From: an uncultured Bacilli bacterium
Lineage (GTDB): Bacteria > Bacillota_I > Bacilli_A > RF39 > UBA660
Direction: 5' to 3'
DNA: 64,000 nucleotides
Assembly (NCBI GenBank): GCA_934101575.1
Contig: CAKORJ010000002.1
Coordinates: 186,001 to 250,000, forward strand
The notes under the pieces are model-generated. The model had not been told where the DNA came from and made no database searches. It saw nothing but the letters and a program-made list of their open reading frames with translations. Position 1 is the stretch's first letter; the number at the start of each line of letters is the position of its first letter. This document shows, in pieces, positions 15,620 through 25,900 of the stretch. The position numbers and the translations under genes were made by a program.

Positions 15620-16152
15620 TGGATAAGAAATGGTATGTTGTAAATACATATTCTGGGCATGAAAAAAAGGTTCAAGAAAAACTTTTAATGCGTGCTAATT
15701 CTATGAATATGGAAGATTATATTTTTAGAGTAATTGTTCCTGAACAAACTGAAGTTGAAGTTAAAGATGGGGTTACTAAGGAAAAGGTTAAAAAGCTATT
15801 TCCTGGGTATGTTCTTGTTGAAATGGTTATGACTGATGAAGCTTGGTTTGTTGTTCGTAATACGCCAGGAGTTACTGGATTTATTGGATCTAGTGGTAAA
15901 GGGGCAAAACCTACGCCGCTTCAACCATATGAAGTTGATAAGATACTTAATAGTATGGGTATGAGCAGACTTGAAGTTTCTTCTGATCTTAAAGAAGGAG
16001 AAATTGTTAAGATTACTTCTGGGCCATTTTCTGGCATGGAAGGAAAGGTTTCTTCTCTTGATTTAGAAAATCAACAAATTATAGTTTTAGTTGATTTATT
16101 TGGACAAGAAACTGAAGTTGAAGCATCTATTTCTCAAATAGAAAAAGCATAG
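15619..16152 (+). CDS. nusG: Transcription termination/antitermination protein NusG
   Basis: A 177-aa NusG. The N-terminal NGN domain (KKWYVVNTYSGHEKKVQEKL to FFPGYVLVEM-like KLFPGYVLVEM, residues 2-75) binds RNA polymerase; the C-terminal KOW domain (EGEIVKITSGPFSGMEGKVS, about 125-145) contacts Rho or ribosomal S10. Length is typical of Bacilli. It lies in the usual place between secE and rplK. The end of the gene forms a weak terminator hairpin, separating it from the rplK promoter. Confidence 0.96.
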   Translation: MDKKWYVVNTYSGHEKKVQEKLLMRANSMNMEDYIFRVIVPEQTEVEVKDGVTKEKVKKLFPGYVLVEMVMTDEAWFVVRNTPGVTGFIGSSGKGAKPTPLQPYEVDKILNSMGMSRLEVSSDLKEGEIVKITSGPFSGMEGKVSSLDLENQQIIVLVDLFGQETEVEASISQIEKA

Positions 16153-16166
16153 ACTTGCTTTTTTTG
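16142..16166 (+). terminator. Weak terminator at the nusG end
   Basis: AAAAAGCA inside the last nusG codons pairs with TGCTTTTT, continuing into a T-run. The stem is short and A/T rich, and shares bases with the next -35 box. Confidence 0.45.
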
Positions 16167-16183
16167 GAGAATAGTGTTATTAT
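16155..16183 (+). promoter_or_regulatory. Sigma-A type promoter for rplK-rplA
   Basis: TTGCTT (16155-16160), a 17-base spacer and TATTAT (16178-16183). Confidence 0.6.
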
Positions 16184-16230
16184 TTAATACGTTTATGTAT
16201 ATTTATTATTAAATATATGTATATAAATTT

Positions 16231-16264
16231 AAGTGGGAGGCAAAGCGGAGCTATTATTACCACT
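16231..16264 (+). promoter_or_regulatory. Ribosomal protein L1-binding leader before rplK
   Basis: AGTGGGAGG (16232-16240) and CTATTATTACCACT (16251-16264) flank an internal loop and pair by AGTGG/CCACT. GTGGGAGG with a TACCAC partner strand is the L1 binding fold that Firmicutes use for feedback control of rplK-rplA. The same motif recurs before rplA. Confidence 0.7.
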
Positions 16265-16304
16265 CGCGAAAACTAAAAAAAACTAGAAAAGGAGAGTGTT
16301 TTTC

Positions 16305-16730
16305 GTGAATAAAGAAGTTGTTAAAGTAATTAAGTTACAAATTGAAGCAGGAAAAGCTACACCAGCTCCACCAGTTGGTACTGTTCTTGGACCTGCAGGA
16401 ATTAATTTAGGAGAATTTTGTACAAAATATAATGATGCAACTAGAGAACAAATGGGTAATGTTTTACCAGTTGAAATTTCAATTTATGATGATCGTTCAT
16501 TTGATTTTGTAATTAAGACTCCACCTGCTGCATTTTTAATTAAAAAGTATGCTAAGGTTAAGAAAGGATCTAGTAAAGGTTCTAAGGAAATAGTTGGAAG
16601 TCTTACACAAGAACAACTTAAAGAAATTGCAGAGACTAAATTACCAGATTTAAACGCTTATAATGTTGAAGAAGCTATGGAAATTGTTCGTGGTACTGCA
16701 AAAAACATGGGAATTGAAATTAAAGAATAA
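16305..16730 (+). CDS. rplK: 50S ribosomal protein L11
   Basis: A 141-aa L11 starting at GTG 16305 (VNKEVVKVIKLQIEAGKATP), exactly the standard family length; AAAGGAG is correctly placed for it, whereas the upstream GTG at 16296 lies inside that site. The PAPPVGTVLGPAGINLGEFC segment is the proline-rich region near the thiostrepton site. L11 binds 23S rRNA at the GTPase centre. Confidence 0.97.
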   Translation: MNKEVVKVIKLQIEAGKATPAPPVGTVLGPAGINLGEFCTKYNDATREQMGNVLPVEISIYDDRSFDFVIKTPPAAFLIKKYAKVKKGSSKGSKEIVGSLTQEQLKEIAETKLPDLNAYNVEEAMEIVRGTAKNMGIEIKE

Positions 16731-16756
16731 TAAAAAATAAGTAAATATAGAATTAC

Positions 16757-16803
16757 ATAGGTTTTTTACCTATGTGGGAGGTATGAATCCGCTAATACCA
16801 CAT
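16757..16803 (+). promoter_or_regulatory. Second L1-binding leader, before rplA
   Basis: ATGTGGGAGG (16772-16781) pairs through ATGTGG with CCACAT (16798-16803) around a GCTAATA internal loop. A second hairpin, CATAGG/CCTATG (16756-16774), overlaps its 5' side, so the two structures compete. The L1 site sits directly before the rplA ribosome binding site, which fits translational repression by L1. Confidence 0.65.
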
Positions 16804-16817
16804 AAGGAGGAAATGAA

Positions 16818-17516
16818 ATGAAAAATAGAGGAAAAAGCTATAAGAGTGAAATTTCTAAGGTAGAAAAGAACAAACTTTATACTAAAGAAGAAGCAATTAA
16901 ACTTGTTAAAGATATGTCTAATGTTAAATTTGATGCTACTGTTGAAGTTGCTATGAATTTAAATTTAGATGTTAAAAAAGCTGATCAACAATTAAGAGGT
17001 GCTATTGTACTTCCAAAAGGTACTGGTAAAGATGCATGTGTTTTAGTTATTGCTAAAGGGGATGCTGCGAAGGATGCTAAAGAAGCTGGAGCAGATTTTG
17101 TTGGTGATGCTGATATGATAGAAAAAATTCAAAAGGAAAATTGGTTTGAATTTGATACTTTAATTGCTACTCCTGAAATGATGCCTTTGTTAGGTAAAAT
17201 TGGTAAGATTTTAGGGCCTAAAGGTCTTATGCCAAATCCTAAGACTGGAACTGTTACTACTAATGTTAAACAAGCTGTATTAGATGCTAAAGCTGGTAAG
17301 CTTGAATATCGTACTGATAGTTATGGTAATATTCATGGCATTATTGGTAAGGTTACATTTAGTGATGAAGATCTTAAAGCTAACTTAGATGCTTTTGTTA
17401 AAACAATTATAAAGGCTAAACCTCAAGCTGCTAAGGGAACATATGTTAAATCTATTAGTATTTGTTCTACTATGAGCCCTTCAGTAAAAATAGATCAAAA
17501 TAGTTTTGACAATTAA
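16818..17516 (+). CDS. rplA: 50S ribosomal protein L1
   Basis: A 232-aa L1 of normal length. Characteristic segments are VEVAMNLNLDVKKADQQLRG, the LIATPEMMPLLGKIGKILGP hinge region and the GLMPNPKTGTVT motif. L1 binds the 23S rRNA stalk and, as repressor, the leader motifs upstream of rplK and rplA. AAGGAGG precedes the ATG. The promoter of rplJ lies in and just after its last codons. Confidence 0.97.
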   Translation: MKNRGKSYKSEISKVEKNKLYTKEEAIKLVKDMSNVKFDATVEVAMNLNLDVKKADQQLRGAIVLPKGTGKDACVLVIAKGDAAKDAKEAGADFVGDADMIEKIQKENWFEFDTLIATPEMMPLLGKIGKILGPKGLMPNPKTGTVTTNVKQAVLDAKAGKLEYRTDSYGNIHGIIGKVTFSDEDLKANLDAFVKTIIKAKPQAAKGTYVKSISICSTMSPSVKIDQNSFDN

Positions 17517-17534
17517 TAATTTATAGTATATAAT
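17506..17534 (+). promoter_or_regulatory. Promoter for rplJ-rplL
   Basis: TTGACA (17506-17511) in the rplA 3' end, 17 bases, then TAATAT (17529-17534). An overlapping TATAAT at 17527 would give a 15-base spacer. Confidence 0.55.
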
Positions 17535-17540
17535 ATGGTT

Positions 17541-17650
17541 ATCAAGTGCCAAAGACAGTAGGTTGTTTGTAAATCCTACCGAGGACTTATACTTTTGTAT
17601 AGTAAGGAGTCTTTGGATAGACTCTTTATCTTTTGCACTTATAAAATATA
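17541..17650 (+). ncRNA. L10 leader (autoregulatory mRNA leader)
   Basis: The leader has the conserved L10-leader features: GTGCCAAAGACAGTAGG, a hairpin pairing AGTAGG with CCTACC, then GAGGAC and a long-range stem pairing AGTGC/GCCAAAGAC with GTCTTTGG and TTTTGCACT near 17613 and 17640. In Firmicutes this leader binds the L10-L12 complex and represses rplJ-rplL. Confidence 0.8.
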
Positions 17651-17669
17651 TTAATAAGGAGGAATTGTA

Positions 17670-18161
17670 ATGCCTAGTACTAAGTCATTAGAACTTAAAC
17701 AAGCTGTAGTATCTGAAATTAAAGGTAAATGTAATGATGCTAAGAGTATTGTACTTTTTGATTATCGTGGTCTTACTGATAATCAAATAAAAGATCTTAG
17801 AATTAAGCTTAGAGAAAATGATTCTGAATATAAGGTTTATAAGAATACATTACTTAAAATTGCATTTAAGGACTTAAATATGGATTTTGATGAATATCTT
17901 GCTGGTCCTACTGCTATTGCATTTTCGAATGATGATGTTGCAGCTGTTAAGGTTTTAAGTGATGCTGCTAAGAAAAATAAGGCTTTAGTTTTAAAAGCAG
18001 GTTATGTTGAAGAATCTGTTTGTGATAAAGCTAAACTTGATGAATTTGCTAAGATTCCATCTCGTGAAGGACTTTATACAATGCTTGCTGGTGGTATGAT
18101 GCAAATTGTTAAAGATTTAAGTATTGCGCTTGATCTTTATTCAAAACAAAAAGAAAATTAA
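17670..18161 (+). CDS. rplJ: 50S ribosomal protein L10
   Basis: A 163-aa L10. The N-terminal segment (IKGKCNDAKSIVLFDYRGLT, then RIKLRENDSEYKVYKNTL) binds 23S rRNA; the C-terminal helix (AGGMMQIVKDLSIALDLYS) carries L7/L12 dimers. AAGGAGG precedes the ATG. With L12 it represses its own operon through the leader just upstream. Confidence 0.96.
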   Translation: MPSTKSLELKQAVVSEIKGKCNDAKSIVLFDYRGLTDNQIKDLRIKLRENDSEYKVYKNTLLKIAFKDLNMDFDEYLAGPTAIAFSNDDVAAVKVLSDAAKKNKALVLKAGYVEESVCDKAKLDEFAKIPSREGLYTMLAGGMMQIVKDLSIALDLYSKQKEN

Positions 18162-18194
18162 TTAAAAAATAAAATAATAAAGGAGGAAATTGTT

Positions 18195-18560
18195 ATGGCA
18201 AAAATAACAAAAGAAGATTTTATTAGCTCTTTAAAAGAAATGACATTATTAGAAGTAAAGGAATTGGTTGACGCAATGAAAGAAGAATTTGGTGTTGATC
18301 CAAGTGCTGTTGCTGTTGCTGCTGCACCTGCTCAAGCTGAAGAAGCTGGACCAAGTAAACAAACTGTAGTACTTAAGAGTGCTGGAGCTGCTAAGATTAA
18401 TGTAATTAAAATTATAAGAGAAGTTACTGGTCTTGGACTTAAAGAAGCTAAAGAAGTTGCTGATAATGGTGGTAATGTTAAGGAAAATATTCCTAGTGAA
18501 GAAGCTAATGAACTTAAAGCTAGACTTGAAGAAGCTGGCGCTGAAGTTGAACTTAAATAA
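18195..18560 (+). CDS. rplL: 50S ribosomal protein L7/L12
   Basis: A 121-aa L12: an N-terminal dimerisation helix (LEVKELVDAMKEEFGVDP), an Ala-rich hinge (VAVAAAPAQAEEAG), then the globular factor-binding domain (AAKINVIKIIREVTGLGLKE). It recruits translational GTPases. AAGGAGG precedes the ATG. A terminator-like hairpin follows before the methyltransferase gene, which would lower expression of what lies downstream. Confidence 0.97.
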   Translation: MAKITKEDFISSLKEMTLLEVKELVDAMKEEFGVDPSAVAVAAAPAQAEEAGPSKQTVVLKSAGAAKINVIKIIREVTGLGLKEAKEVADNGGNVKENIPSEEANELKARLEEAGAEVELK

Positions 18561-18573
18561 TTAATTTATTTGA

Positions 18574-18608
18574 ACTTAAAGCCGTTTGCATATGCACTGG
18601 GCTTTTTG
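18574..18608 (+). terminator. Terminator or attenuator after rplL
   Basis: AAAGCC (18576-18581 region) pairs with GGGCTTT around a GCATATGC palindromic loop and ends in TTTTT. It probably separates abundant rplJL mRNA from the downstream genes. Confidence 0.6.
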
Positions 18609-18629
18609 TGCTATAAAGGGGAAGATAAA

Positions 18630-19217
18630 ATGAATCACTATTTCACAAATTCTGATGTTAAGAGCGAACTTAAGAAAACTACTTGTATTGTTAATGATAA
18701 GAAGTTTATATTTAATACGGATAATGGAGTTTTTTCTAAGAGAGGACTTGATTTTGGAAGTAGAACTCTTATTGATGTGCTTTTATCTTTAGAGATTAGT
18801 GGTAATCTTTTAGATGTTGGATGTGGTTATGGTGTTATCGGTATCATTTTGTCTTCTTTTTTTGATGTTAATGTGGATATGGTTGATGTTAATAAAAGAG
18901 CAATTCATTTGACTAATATGAATATTAAAGCAAATAATGTTTCGAATGTTTCTGCTTTTTATAGTGATATATATTCTAATGTTGATAAAAAATATGATGT
19001 AATTGTTACTAATCCGCCTATTAGAGCAGGGAAAGATATTGTTTATAAGTTTTTATTTGATGCTAAAAACTATTTAGTTTGTGGTGGTAGTTTATATTTT
19101 GTTATAAATAAAGACCAAGGTGCTAAAAGTGTTATTAAAGATATTAGTTCTTGTGCTAATGTTGAGGTTCTTAGAAAAAACAAAGGTTTTTTTGTAATAA
19201 AGTGTATTTTTGATTGA
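18630..19217 (+). CDS. RsmC-like class I methyltransferase (YbxB family)
   Basis: A 195-aa SAM-dependent methyltransferase. It has the family start MNHYFTNSDVKSELKKTTCI, motif I GNLLDVGCGYGVIGI (about residues 58-72), the acidic motif II DMVDVNKRAI and the catalytic NPPIRAGK, which marks N2-guanine methyltransferases of the RsmC/RlmG type. In Bacilli the ybxB homologue occupies this same site between rplL and rpoB and is predicted to modify 16S rRNA. ATG 18630 has AAGGGGAAG upstream. The rpoB promoter overlaps its stop codon. Confidence 0.88.
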   Translation: MNHYFTNSDVKSELKKTTCIVNDKKFIFNTDNGVFSKRGLDFGSRTLIDVLLSLEISGNLLDVGCGYGVIGIILSSFFDVNVDMVDVNKRAIHLTNMNIKANNVSNVSAFYSDIYSNVDKKYDVIVTNPPIRAGKDIVYKFLFDAKNYLVCGGSLYFVINKDQGAKSVIKDISSCANVEVLRKNKGFFVIKCIFD

Positions 19218-19242
19218 CAATTTGAATGAACTATGGTAATAA
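19214..19242 (+). promoter_or_regulatory. Sigma-A type promoter for rpoBC
   Basis: A consensus TTGACA (19214-19219) overlaps the methyltransferase stop; a 17-base spacer leads to TAATAA (19237-19242). The leader to the start at 19311 is about 60 bases. Confidence 0.6.
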
Positions 19243-19310
19243 TATAAGTTGGTTATTTGTCTATTTTGGAGACAAAGATTTTTGAAAATTTGAAAGTAGG
19301 GGTGAATTTT

Positions 19311-22300
19311 GTGGCATACAAAATTATAAAATGTGGTGATCATCGCACACGTAGAAGTTTTTCCAGAATCAAGAATACTTATGAGTTAACAGATTTGTTG
19401 GAAATTCAAAAGAAATCGTATAATTGGTTTGTGGAAAATGGTATTAAGGAAGTTTTTGAAGATTTATTCCCCGTAGAAAACTTTGCTGGTACATTGTCTT
19501 TAGAGTTTGGTGACTATTATTTTGATGAACCAAGATATTCTATTAAGGAATGTAAAGAAAGAGAGGCAACTTTTGCTGCACCTTTAAAAGTTGAAGTTAG
19601 ACTTTTTAATAATGAAACAGGTGAAGTTAAAGAACAAGAGATATTTTTAGGAGATATGCCTCTTATGACTGATAGTGGTACTTTTGTTATTAATGGTGCT
19701 GAAAGAGTTATTGTATCTCAACTTGTTAGATCTCCTAGTGTTTATTTTAATAAGGAAATAGATAAGAATGGTAGAGTTTTAATTACATCACAAATTATTC
19801 CAACTCGTGGTACTTGGCTTGAATTTGAAGCTGATGCTAGGGATATTTTATATGTAAGAATTGATAGAACTAGAAAGGTTCCTCTTACTACTATGCTTAG
19901 AGCTTTTGGTCTTAGTAGTGATGAAGATATCATTGAATTGTTTGGTAAATCTGATTTTATGGAAAATACTATAGGAAAAGATTCTACTAGAAATACTGAT
20001 GAGGCTTTAATTGAAATATATGAAAAATTAAGACCTGGTGAACCTGCTACTCTTGATAGTTCTAAGAATCAAATTATTACTAGATTTTTTGATGAATTTA
20101 GATATGATTTAGCTAAGGTTGGTAGATATAAGTTTAATCTTAAACTTAATGTACTTGATAGACTTTTAGGTCAAACTCTTGCTGAGGATATTAAAGTAGA
20201 TGGAGAAGTTAAATTTACTAAAGGTACTGTTGTTAATAAAGCAGTATTAGAAGAACTTCGTCCTATAATGCAAGATGGATATGGTATTAAAGAAGTTAAA
20301 ATTAATGATGAACTTGATACATATAATAAAGTACAAATTGTTAAGATTTATAAGCCTGGTACTAAGGAAAAGATTAGTGTTATTGGTAATGATGGAACAA
20401 TAGATTCTAAGAGACTTACTATTTCTGATTTTTATGCTTCTTGTTCTTATTATCTTAATTTACTTCAAGGAGTAGGTAATTTTGATGAAATAGATCATCT
20501 TGGTAATAGGCGTGTTCGTCAAGTTGGTGAACTTTTACAAAATCAATTTAGGGTAGGTGTTACTCGTATGGAAAGAGTCATTCGTGAAAGAATGACTACT
20601 CAAGATATTAATGAAGTTACTCCTAAAACTTTGATTAATATTAGACCTGTTACGGCTATTTTGAAGGAATTTTTTGGTAGTTCACAACTTTCTCAATTTA
20701 TGGATCAAAACAATCCTATTGCTGAACTTACTCATAAGAGAAGACTTAGTGCTTTAGGACCTGGTGGCCTTTCTCGTGATAGAGCTGGTATGGATGTTCG
20801 TGATGTTAATGAATCACATTATGGTAGAATATGTCCTATTGAATCTCCAGAAGGACCTAATATTGGTCTTATAACTACTCTTGCTAGTTATGCTAAGATT
20901 GATGATTATGGATTTATTCAAACTCCATATCGTAGAGTTGAGAATTCTGTCATAATGGATGATGTTCATTATTTAACTGCTAGTGAAGAAAATGATCTTA
21001 TTATTGCAGAGTCTACTGTTGGTACTGATGAAAATAATAAAATTACTGATGATATTGTTGCAGCACGTTATCGTGGTGAGAATTTACTTGTTTCTCCTGA
21101 TAAGGTTGATTATATAGATGTTTCACCTCAACAAGTTGTTTCTGTTACAACAAGTTGTATTCCATTCCTTGAACATGATGATGCTACTCGTGCTCTTATG
21201 GGATCTAACATGCAACGTCAAGCTGTACCACTTCTTAAGACAGAGGCTCCATTTGTTGGTACTGGGGTTGAATATATTGCGGCTCGTGATAGTGGTTCTA
21301 CAGTTGTAGCTAAGGCTGATGGTGTTGTTAGTTATGTTGATGGTAAGAAAGTAATTGTTAAGAATAAGGGTGGAGAGGATATCTACTATTTATCTGATTT
21401 TGCTGCTTCTAACCAAGATACTTGTTTTCATCATATTCCTATAGTTAGAGTAGGAGATAAGGTTGTTAGAGGCAAAACTATTCTTGCAGATGGACCTTCT
21501 ACTGATAAGGGTGAACTTGCTCTTGGTAAGAATATGACTGTTGCATTTATGATGTTTAATGGTTATAACTATGAAGATGCTGTTATTCTTAATGAAAGAT
21601 TAGTAAAGGAAGATGCTTATACTACTATTCATATAGAAGATTATCAACTTCCTTGTCGTGATACTAAACTTGGTCCAGAAGAAATTACTCGTGATATTCC
21701 TAATGTTAGTGAAGAGGCACGTAAGAACTTGGATGCGGATGGTATTATTAGAATTGGTACAGAAGTAAAAGAAGGAGATATCCTTGTTGGTAAAGTTACT
21801 CCTAAGGGTATGGCTGAGCTTACTTCTGAAGAAAAACTTCTTCATGCAATCTTTGGTGAAAAGACTCGTGAAGTTCGTGATACATCTTTACGTGTTCCTC
21901 ATGGTGGGGATGGTATAGTTCACGATGTTAAAGTGTTTACTAAGAAAAATAGTGATGATTTACCTAGTGGTGTGTCTAAACAAATTCGTGTATATATAGT
22001 TCAAAAACGTAAGATTCAAGTTGGAGATAAGATGGCAGGACGTCATGGTAATAAAGGGGTTATTTCTTTAATTCTTCCAGAAGAGGATATGCCATATTTA
22101 CCAGATGGTACTCCTGTTGATGTAATGCTTAATCCGCTTGGGGTTCCTTCTCGTATGAACATTGGACAAGTTCTAGAACTCCATTTAGGTATGGCTGCTA
22201 AGAAACTTGGTGTTCATGTTGCTACTCCTGTATTTGATGGTGCTAGTGAACAAGATATTCTTGATATGATGAAGGAAGCTGGTATGGATGAAGATGGTAA

Positions 22301-22907
22301 GACTGTTTTATATGATGGTCGTACTGGTCGCCCATTTGATAATAGAGTTTCAGTTGGAGTTATGTATATGATTAAACTTCACCACATGGTTGAAGATAAG
22401 ATGCATGCTCGTGCTACTGGTCCATATAGTTTAGTTACTCAACAACCACTTGGTGGTAAAGCTCAATTTGGTGGACAAAGATTTGGGGAAATGGAAGTTT
22501 GGGCTCTATATGCTTATGGTGCAGCACATACTCTTCAAGAAATATTAACTGTTAAGTCAGATGATGTTATTGGACGTGTTAAAGTATATGAAGCACTTGT
22601 TAAGGGTAATAGAGTTGATCAAGCTGGTGTTCCTGAATCGTTTAGGGTTCTTATTAAAGAATTCCAAGCTTTAGGACTTGATATTCAAATTATTAATGAA
22701 AAAAATGAAGTTCTTGATCTTAAAGAAATTGAAAGAGAAGAAACAAATGAAAAAACTTCATTTGCTATAGATGATATAGAAATAAAGAAAGTAGAAGATA
22801 AGTCTTTTGATGAAGAAGAGGAAGACGATGATGAAGATATTGAACTTGATGTTGATGAGGATTTAGACTTTTCCGATGAAAAAGAAGAAAGTGAGGTGAG
22901 ATACTAA
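19311..22907 (+). CDS. rpoB: DNA-directed RNA polymerase subunit beta
   Basis: A 1198-aa beta subunit. I start at GTG 19311 because AGGGGTG is 6 bases upstream and the protein then begins AYKIIKCGDHRTRRSFSRIK, as in other Bacilli. Landmarks: the rifampicin cluster GSSQLSQFMDQNNPIAELTH followed by KRRLSALGPGGLSRDR, the catalytic-core motif GYNYEDAVILNERLV, and KMAGRHGNKGV. The Ser, Gln, Asp, His, Arg and Ser residues of the rifampicin pocket look wild-type. The tail is strikingly acidic (residues about 1165-1195, runs of Glu and Asp). It overlaps rpoC by one base. Confidence 0.98.
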   Translation: MAYKIIKCGDHRTRRSFSRIKNTYELTDLLEIQKKSYNWFVENGIKEVFEDLFPVENFAGTLSLEFGDYYFDEPRYSIKECKEREATFAAPLKVEVRLFNNETGEVKEQEIFLGDMPLMTDSGTFVINGAERVIVSQLVRSPSVYFNKEIDKNGRVLITSQIIPTRGTWLEFEADARDILYVRIDRTRKVPLTTMLRAFGLSSDEDIIELFGKSDFMENTIGKDSTRNTDEALIEIYEKLRPGEPATLDSSKNQIITRFFDEFRYDLAKVGRYKFNLKLNVLDRLLGQTLAEDIKVDGEVKFTKGTVVNKAVLEELRPIMQDGYGIKEVKINDELDTYNKVQIVKIYKPGTKEKISVIGNDGTIDSKRLTISDFYASCSYYLNLLQGVGNFDEIDHLGNRRVRQVGELLQNQFRVGVTRMERVIRERMTTQDINEVTPKTLINIRPVTAILKEFFGSSQLSQFMDQNNPIAELTHKRRLSALGPGGLSRDRAGMDVRDVNESHYGRICPIESPEGPNIGLITTLASYAKIDDYGFIQTPYRRVENSVIMDDVHYLTASEENDLIIAESTVGTDENNKITDDIVAARYRGENLLVSPDKVDYIDVSPQQVVSVTTSCIPFLEHDDATRALMGSNMQRQAVPLLKTEAPFVGTGVEYIAARDSGSTVVAKADGVVSYVDGKKVIVKNKGGEDIYYLSDFAASNQDTCFHHIPIVRVGDKVVRGKTILADGPSTDKGELALGKNMTVAFMMFNGYNYEDAVILNERLVKEDAYTTIHIEDYQLPCRDTKLGPEEITRDIPNVSEEARKNLDADGIIRIGTEVKEGDILVGKVTPKGMAELTSEEKLLHAIFGEKTREVRDTSLRVPHGGDGIVHDVKVFTKKNSDDLPSGVSKQIRVYIVQKRKIQVGDKMAGRHGNKGVISLILPEEDMPYLPDGTPVDVMLNPLGVPSRMNIGQVLELHLGMAAKKLGVHVATPVFDGASEQDILDMMKEAGMDEDGKTVLYDGRTGRPFDNRVSVGVMYMIKLHHMVEDKMHARATGPYSLVTQQPLGGKAQFGGQRFGEMEVWALYAYGAAHTLQEILTVKSDDVIGRVKVYEALVKGNRVDQAGVPESFRVLIKEFQALGLDIQIINEKNEVLDLKEIEREETNEKTSFAIDDIEIKKVEDKSFDEEEEDDDEDIELDVDEDLDFSDEKEESEVRY

Positions 22908-25900
22908 TGATAGAAGTTAATAAAGTAGAAGCTTTGAAAATTGGTATTGCATCTTCTGATAAGATTCGTGAATGGTCTTATGGTGAAGTTAAGAAGCCTG
23001 AAACTATTAATTATCGTACTTTAAAGCCTGAAAGAGATGGACTTTTCTGCGAAAAAATCTTTGGGCCAACTAAGGATTTTGAATGTTCTTGTGGTAAATA
23101 TAAAAGAGTTAAGTATAAAAATATAGTTTGTGATAGATGTGGAGTAGAAGTTACTCGTTCTAAGGTTAGAAGAGAAAGAATGGGACATATAGAACTTGCT
23201 TCTCCTGTCTCACATATTTGGTATTTTAAAGGTATTCCTAGTAGAATGGGTACTGTTCTTGATATGAGTCAAAGAGATCTTGAAGAAGTACTATACTTTG
23301 TATCTTATGTTGTTATTGATAAAGGAATAGCTCCTCTTGAAAATAAACAAACTTTAAGTGAAAAAGAATATCGTGCTTATTATGAAAAATATGGTGATGG
23401 ATTCCGTGTTGGTATGGGAGCGGAAGCCGTTAAAGAACTTCTTAAACAAGTTGATCTTGGTAAAGAAATTGAAGATATTCGTAAGAAGCTTGAAACTGCT
23501 CAAGGACAAAAGAGGGCTAGTCTTCTTAAGAGACTTGATATTCTAGATGCATTTTATAAATCTGGAAATAAACCTGAATGGATGATTCTTGATTGTATAC
23601 CTGTTATACCTCCGGAACTTCGTCCAATGATTCAACTTGATGGTGGCAGATTTGCTACATCTGATTTGAATGATTTATATAGAAGAGTTATTAATCGTAA
23701 TAATCGTTTGAAAAAACTTATTGATTTGGGTGCTCCATCTATTATTATTCAAAATGAAAAGAGAATGCTTCAAGAAGCTGTTGACGCTTTATTTGACAAT
23801 GGTCGTCGTGGTAAGAGTGTTACTGGTGCAGGAAATCGTCCTCTTAAGTCACTTTCTAGTATGTTAAAAGGTAAGCAAGGTCGTTTTAGACAAAACTTAC
23901 TTGGTAAACGTGTTGATTATTCTGGTCGTTCTGTTATTATAGTTGGACCAAGTTTAAAAATGTATCAATGTGGTCTTCCTAAGGGTATGGCTCTTGAACT
24001 ATTTAAGCCTCATGTTATTCATGGTTTAGTTGAAAAGGGTATTGCTCATAATATTAAGGCTGCTAAAAAGCTTATTGATAATCAAGATGAAAGAGTTTGG
24101 GATGTTGTTGAAGAAGTTATTAAAGAACATCCAGTTATGCTTAATAGAGCTCCTACTTTACATAGACTTGGTATTCAAGCGTTTGAACCTAAGTTAATTG
24201 GTGGTAAGGCTATTAGACTTCATCCTCTTGTTTGTCCAGCATTTAATGCGGATTTTGATGGGGATCAAATGGCTGTTCATGTTCCTTTATCTGAAGAAGC
24301 TCAAGCTGAAGCTAGACTTTTAATGCTTGGTGCTAATAACATTCTTCATCCTAAGAGTGGGGAACCTGTTGTTACTCCTGCTCAAGATATGGTTCTTGGT
24401 AATTATTATCTTACTATGGAAGAATCTGATGAAGATGAAGGTCGCGTGTTTAAGAATTCTAATGAAGCTATTATGGAATATGAAAGAGGGGACTTGAAAA
24501 TTCATACTAGAATTGCTCTTAAAGTTAACTCATTTAAACATAAATTGTTCTCTGAAGAACATAAAGACGATTATTTAGTTACAACAGTTGGAAAACTTAT
24601 ATTTAATGAGATTCTTCCTGATACATTTCCTTATATAAATGAACCTACTAAGGAAAATATTGAAAAGATTACTCCTAGTAAATATTTCTTGAAACCTGGT
24701 ACTAATATAAGAGAAGCAATTAAGGAAATGGCTCTTGTTGAACCTTTCCCTGTTAAAACTTTAAAACAAATAATTGCTCAAATATTTAAACTTTATAAAA
24801 CTACAGAAACTTCTATTATGCTAGATAGACTTAAGGATTTAGGATTTAAGTATTCTACTGTAAGTGGTGCTACTGTTTCTACACATGACGTTGCTACTAG
24901 TAGTTCTAAACCTGAAATTATAGCTAATGCTAAGAAGACTGTTGATAAAATTAATAAACAATATTCTAGGGGTTTAATTACTGAAGAAGAAAGATATGAA
25001 AGTGTTATAAATGTTTGGTATAAGGCTAAAGATCAAGTTCAAGCTGAACTTCAAGAAATTGCTGACAAATCCCTTACTAATCCAATATTTATGATGATGA
25101 AGTCTGGGGCTCGTGGTAAAATTTCTCAATTCGTTCAACTTTCTGGTATGCGTGGACTTATGTCTAAACCAGGTGGTCGTGTTATAGAAATTCCAGTTAT
25201 TTCCTCATTTAAGGAAGGATTATCAGTTTCTGAATTCTTCTTATCTACACATAGTGCCCGTAAGGGTAGTGCGGATACAGCTCTTAATACTGCATCTTCT
25301 GGATATTTAACAAGAAGACTTGTAGATGTTTCTCAAGATGTTATTGTTAAGGAAGCTGATTGTGGTACTGATTTTGGTGTTACAGTTGAAGCATTTATTA
25401 ATGATAAAGATAATACTGTTATTGAAAACCTTTATGATCGTATTGTTGGTAGATATGCTAGTAAGAAGATAATAAATCCTGAGACTAAGGAAGTTATTGT
25501 TGAAAAAGATGGTCTTATCAATGAAAAAGAAGCAGAAAAGATTGTTGCTGCTGGTATTGAAAAAGTTGAAATTAGAAATGTTCTTACATGTAATACCCAT
25601 AATGGTGTTTGTCAAAAATGTTATGGTAGAAACTTAGCTACTGGTAATATTGTTGAAATTGGTGAAGCTATTGGTATTATGGCTGCTCAATCTATTGGTG
25701 AACCTGGTACTCAACTTACTATGAGAACTTTCCATACAGGTGGAGTTGCCGGTGGTGAAGATATTACTCAAGGTCTTCCACGTGTTGAAGAATTGTTTGA
25801 AGCTCGTAATCCAAAAGGACAAGCTACTATTGCTACTACTGCGGGTAAGATTAAAGATATTAAAGAAGATCATGGTAAATATAAGATTAAGATCAAGAAT

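Noticed and set aside
19257..19310. Longer N-terminus of RpoB
   Set aside because: The in-frame upstream codons give a sequence unlike RpoB starts, and AGGGGTG is ideally placed for GTG 19311.
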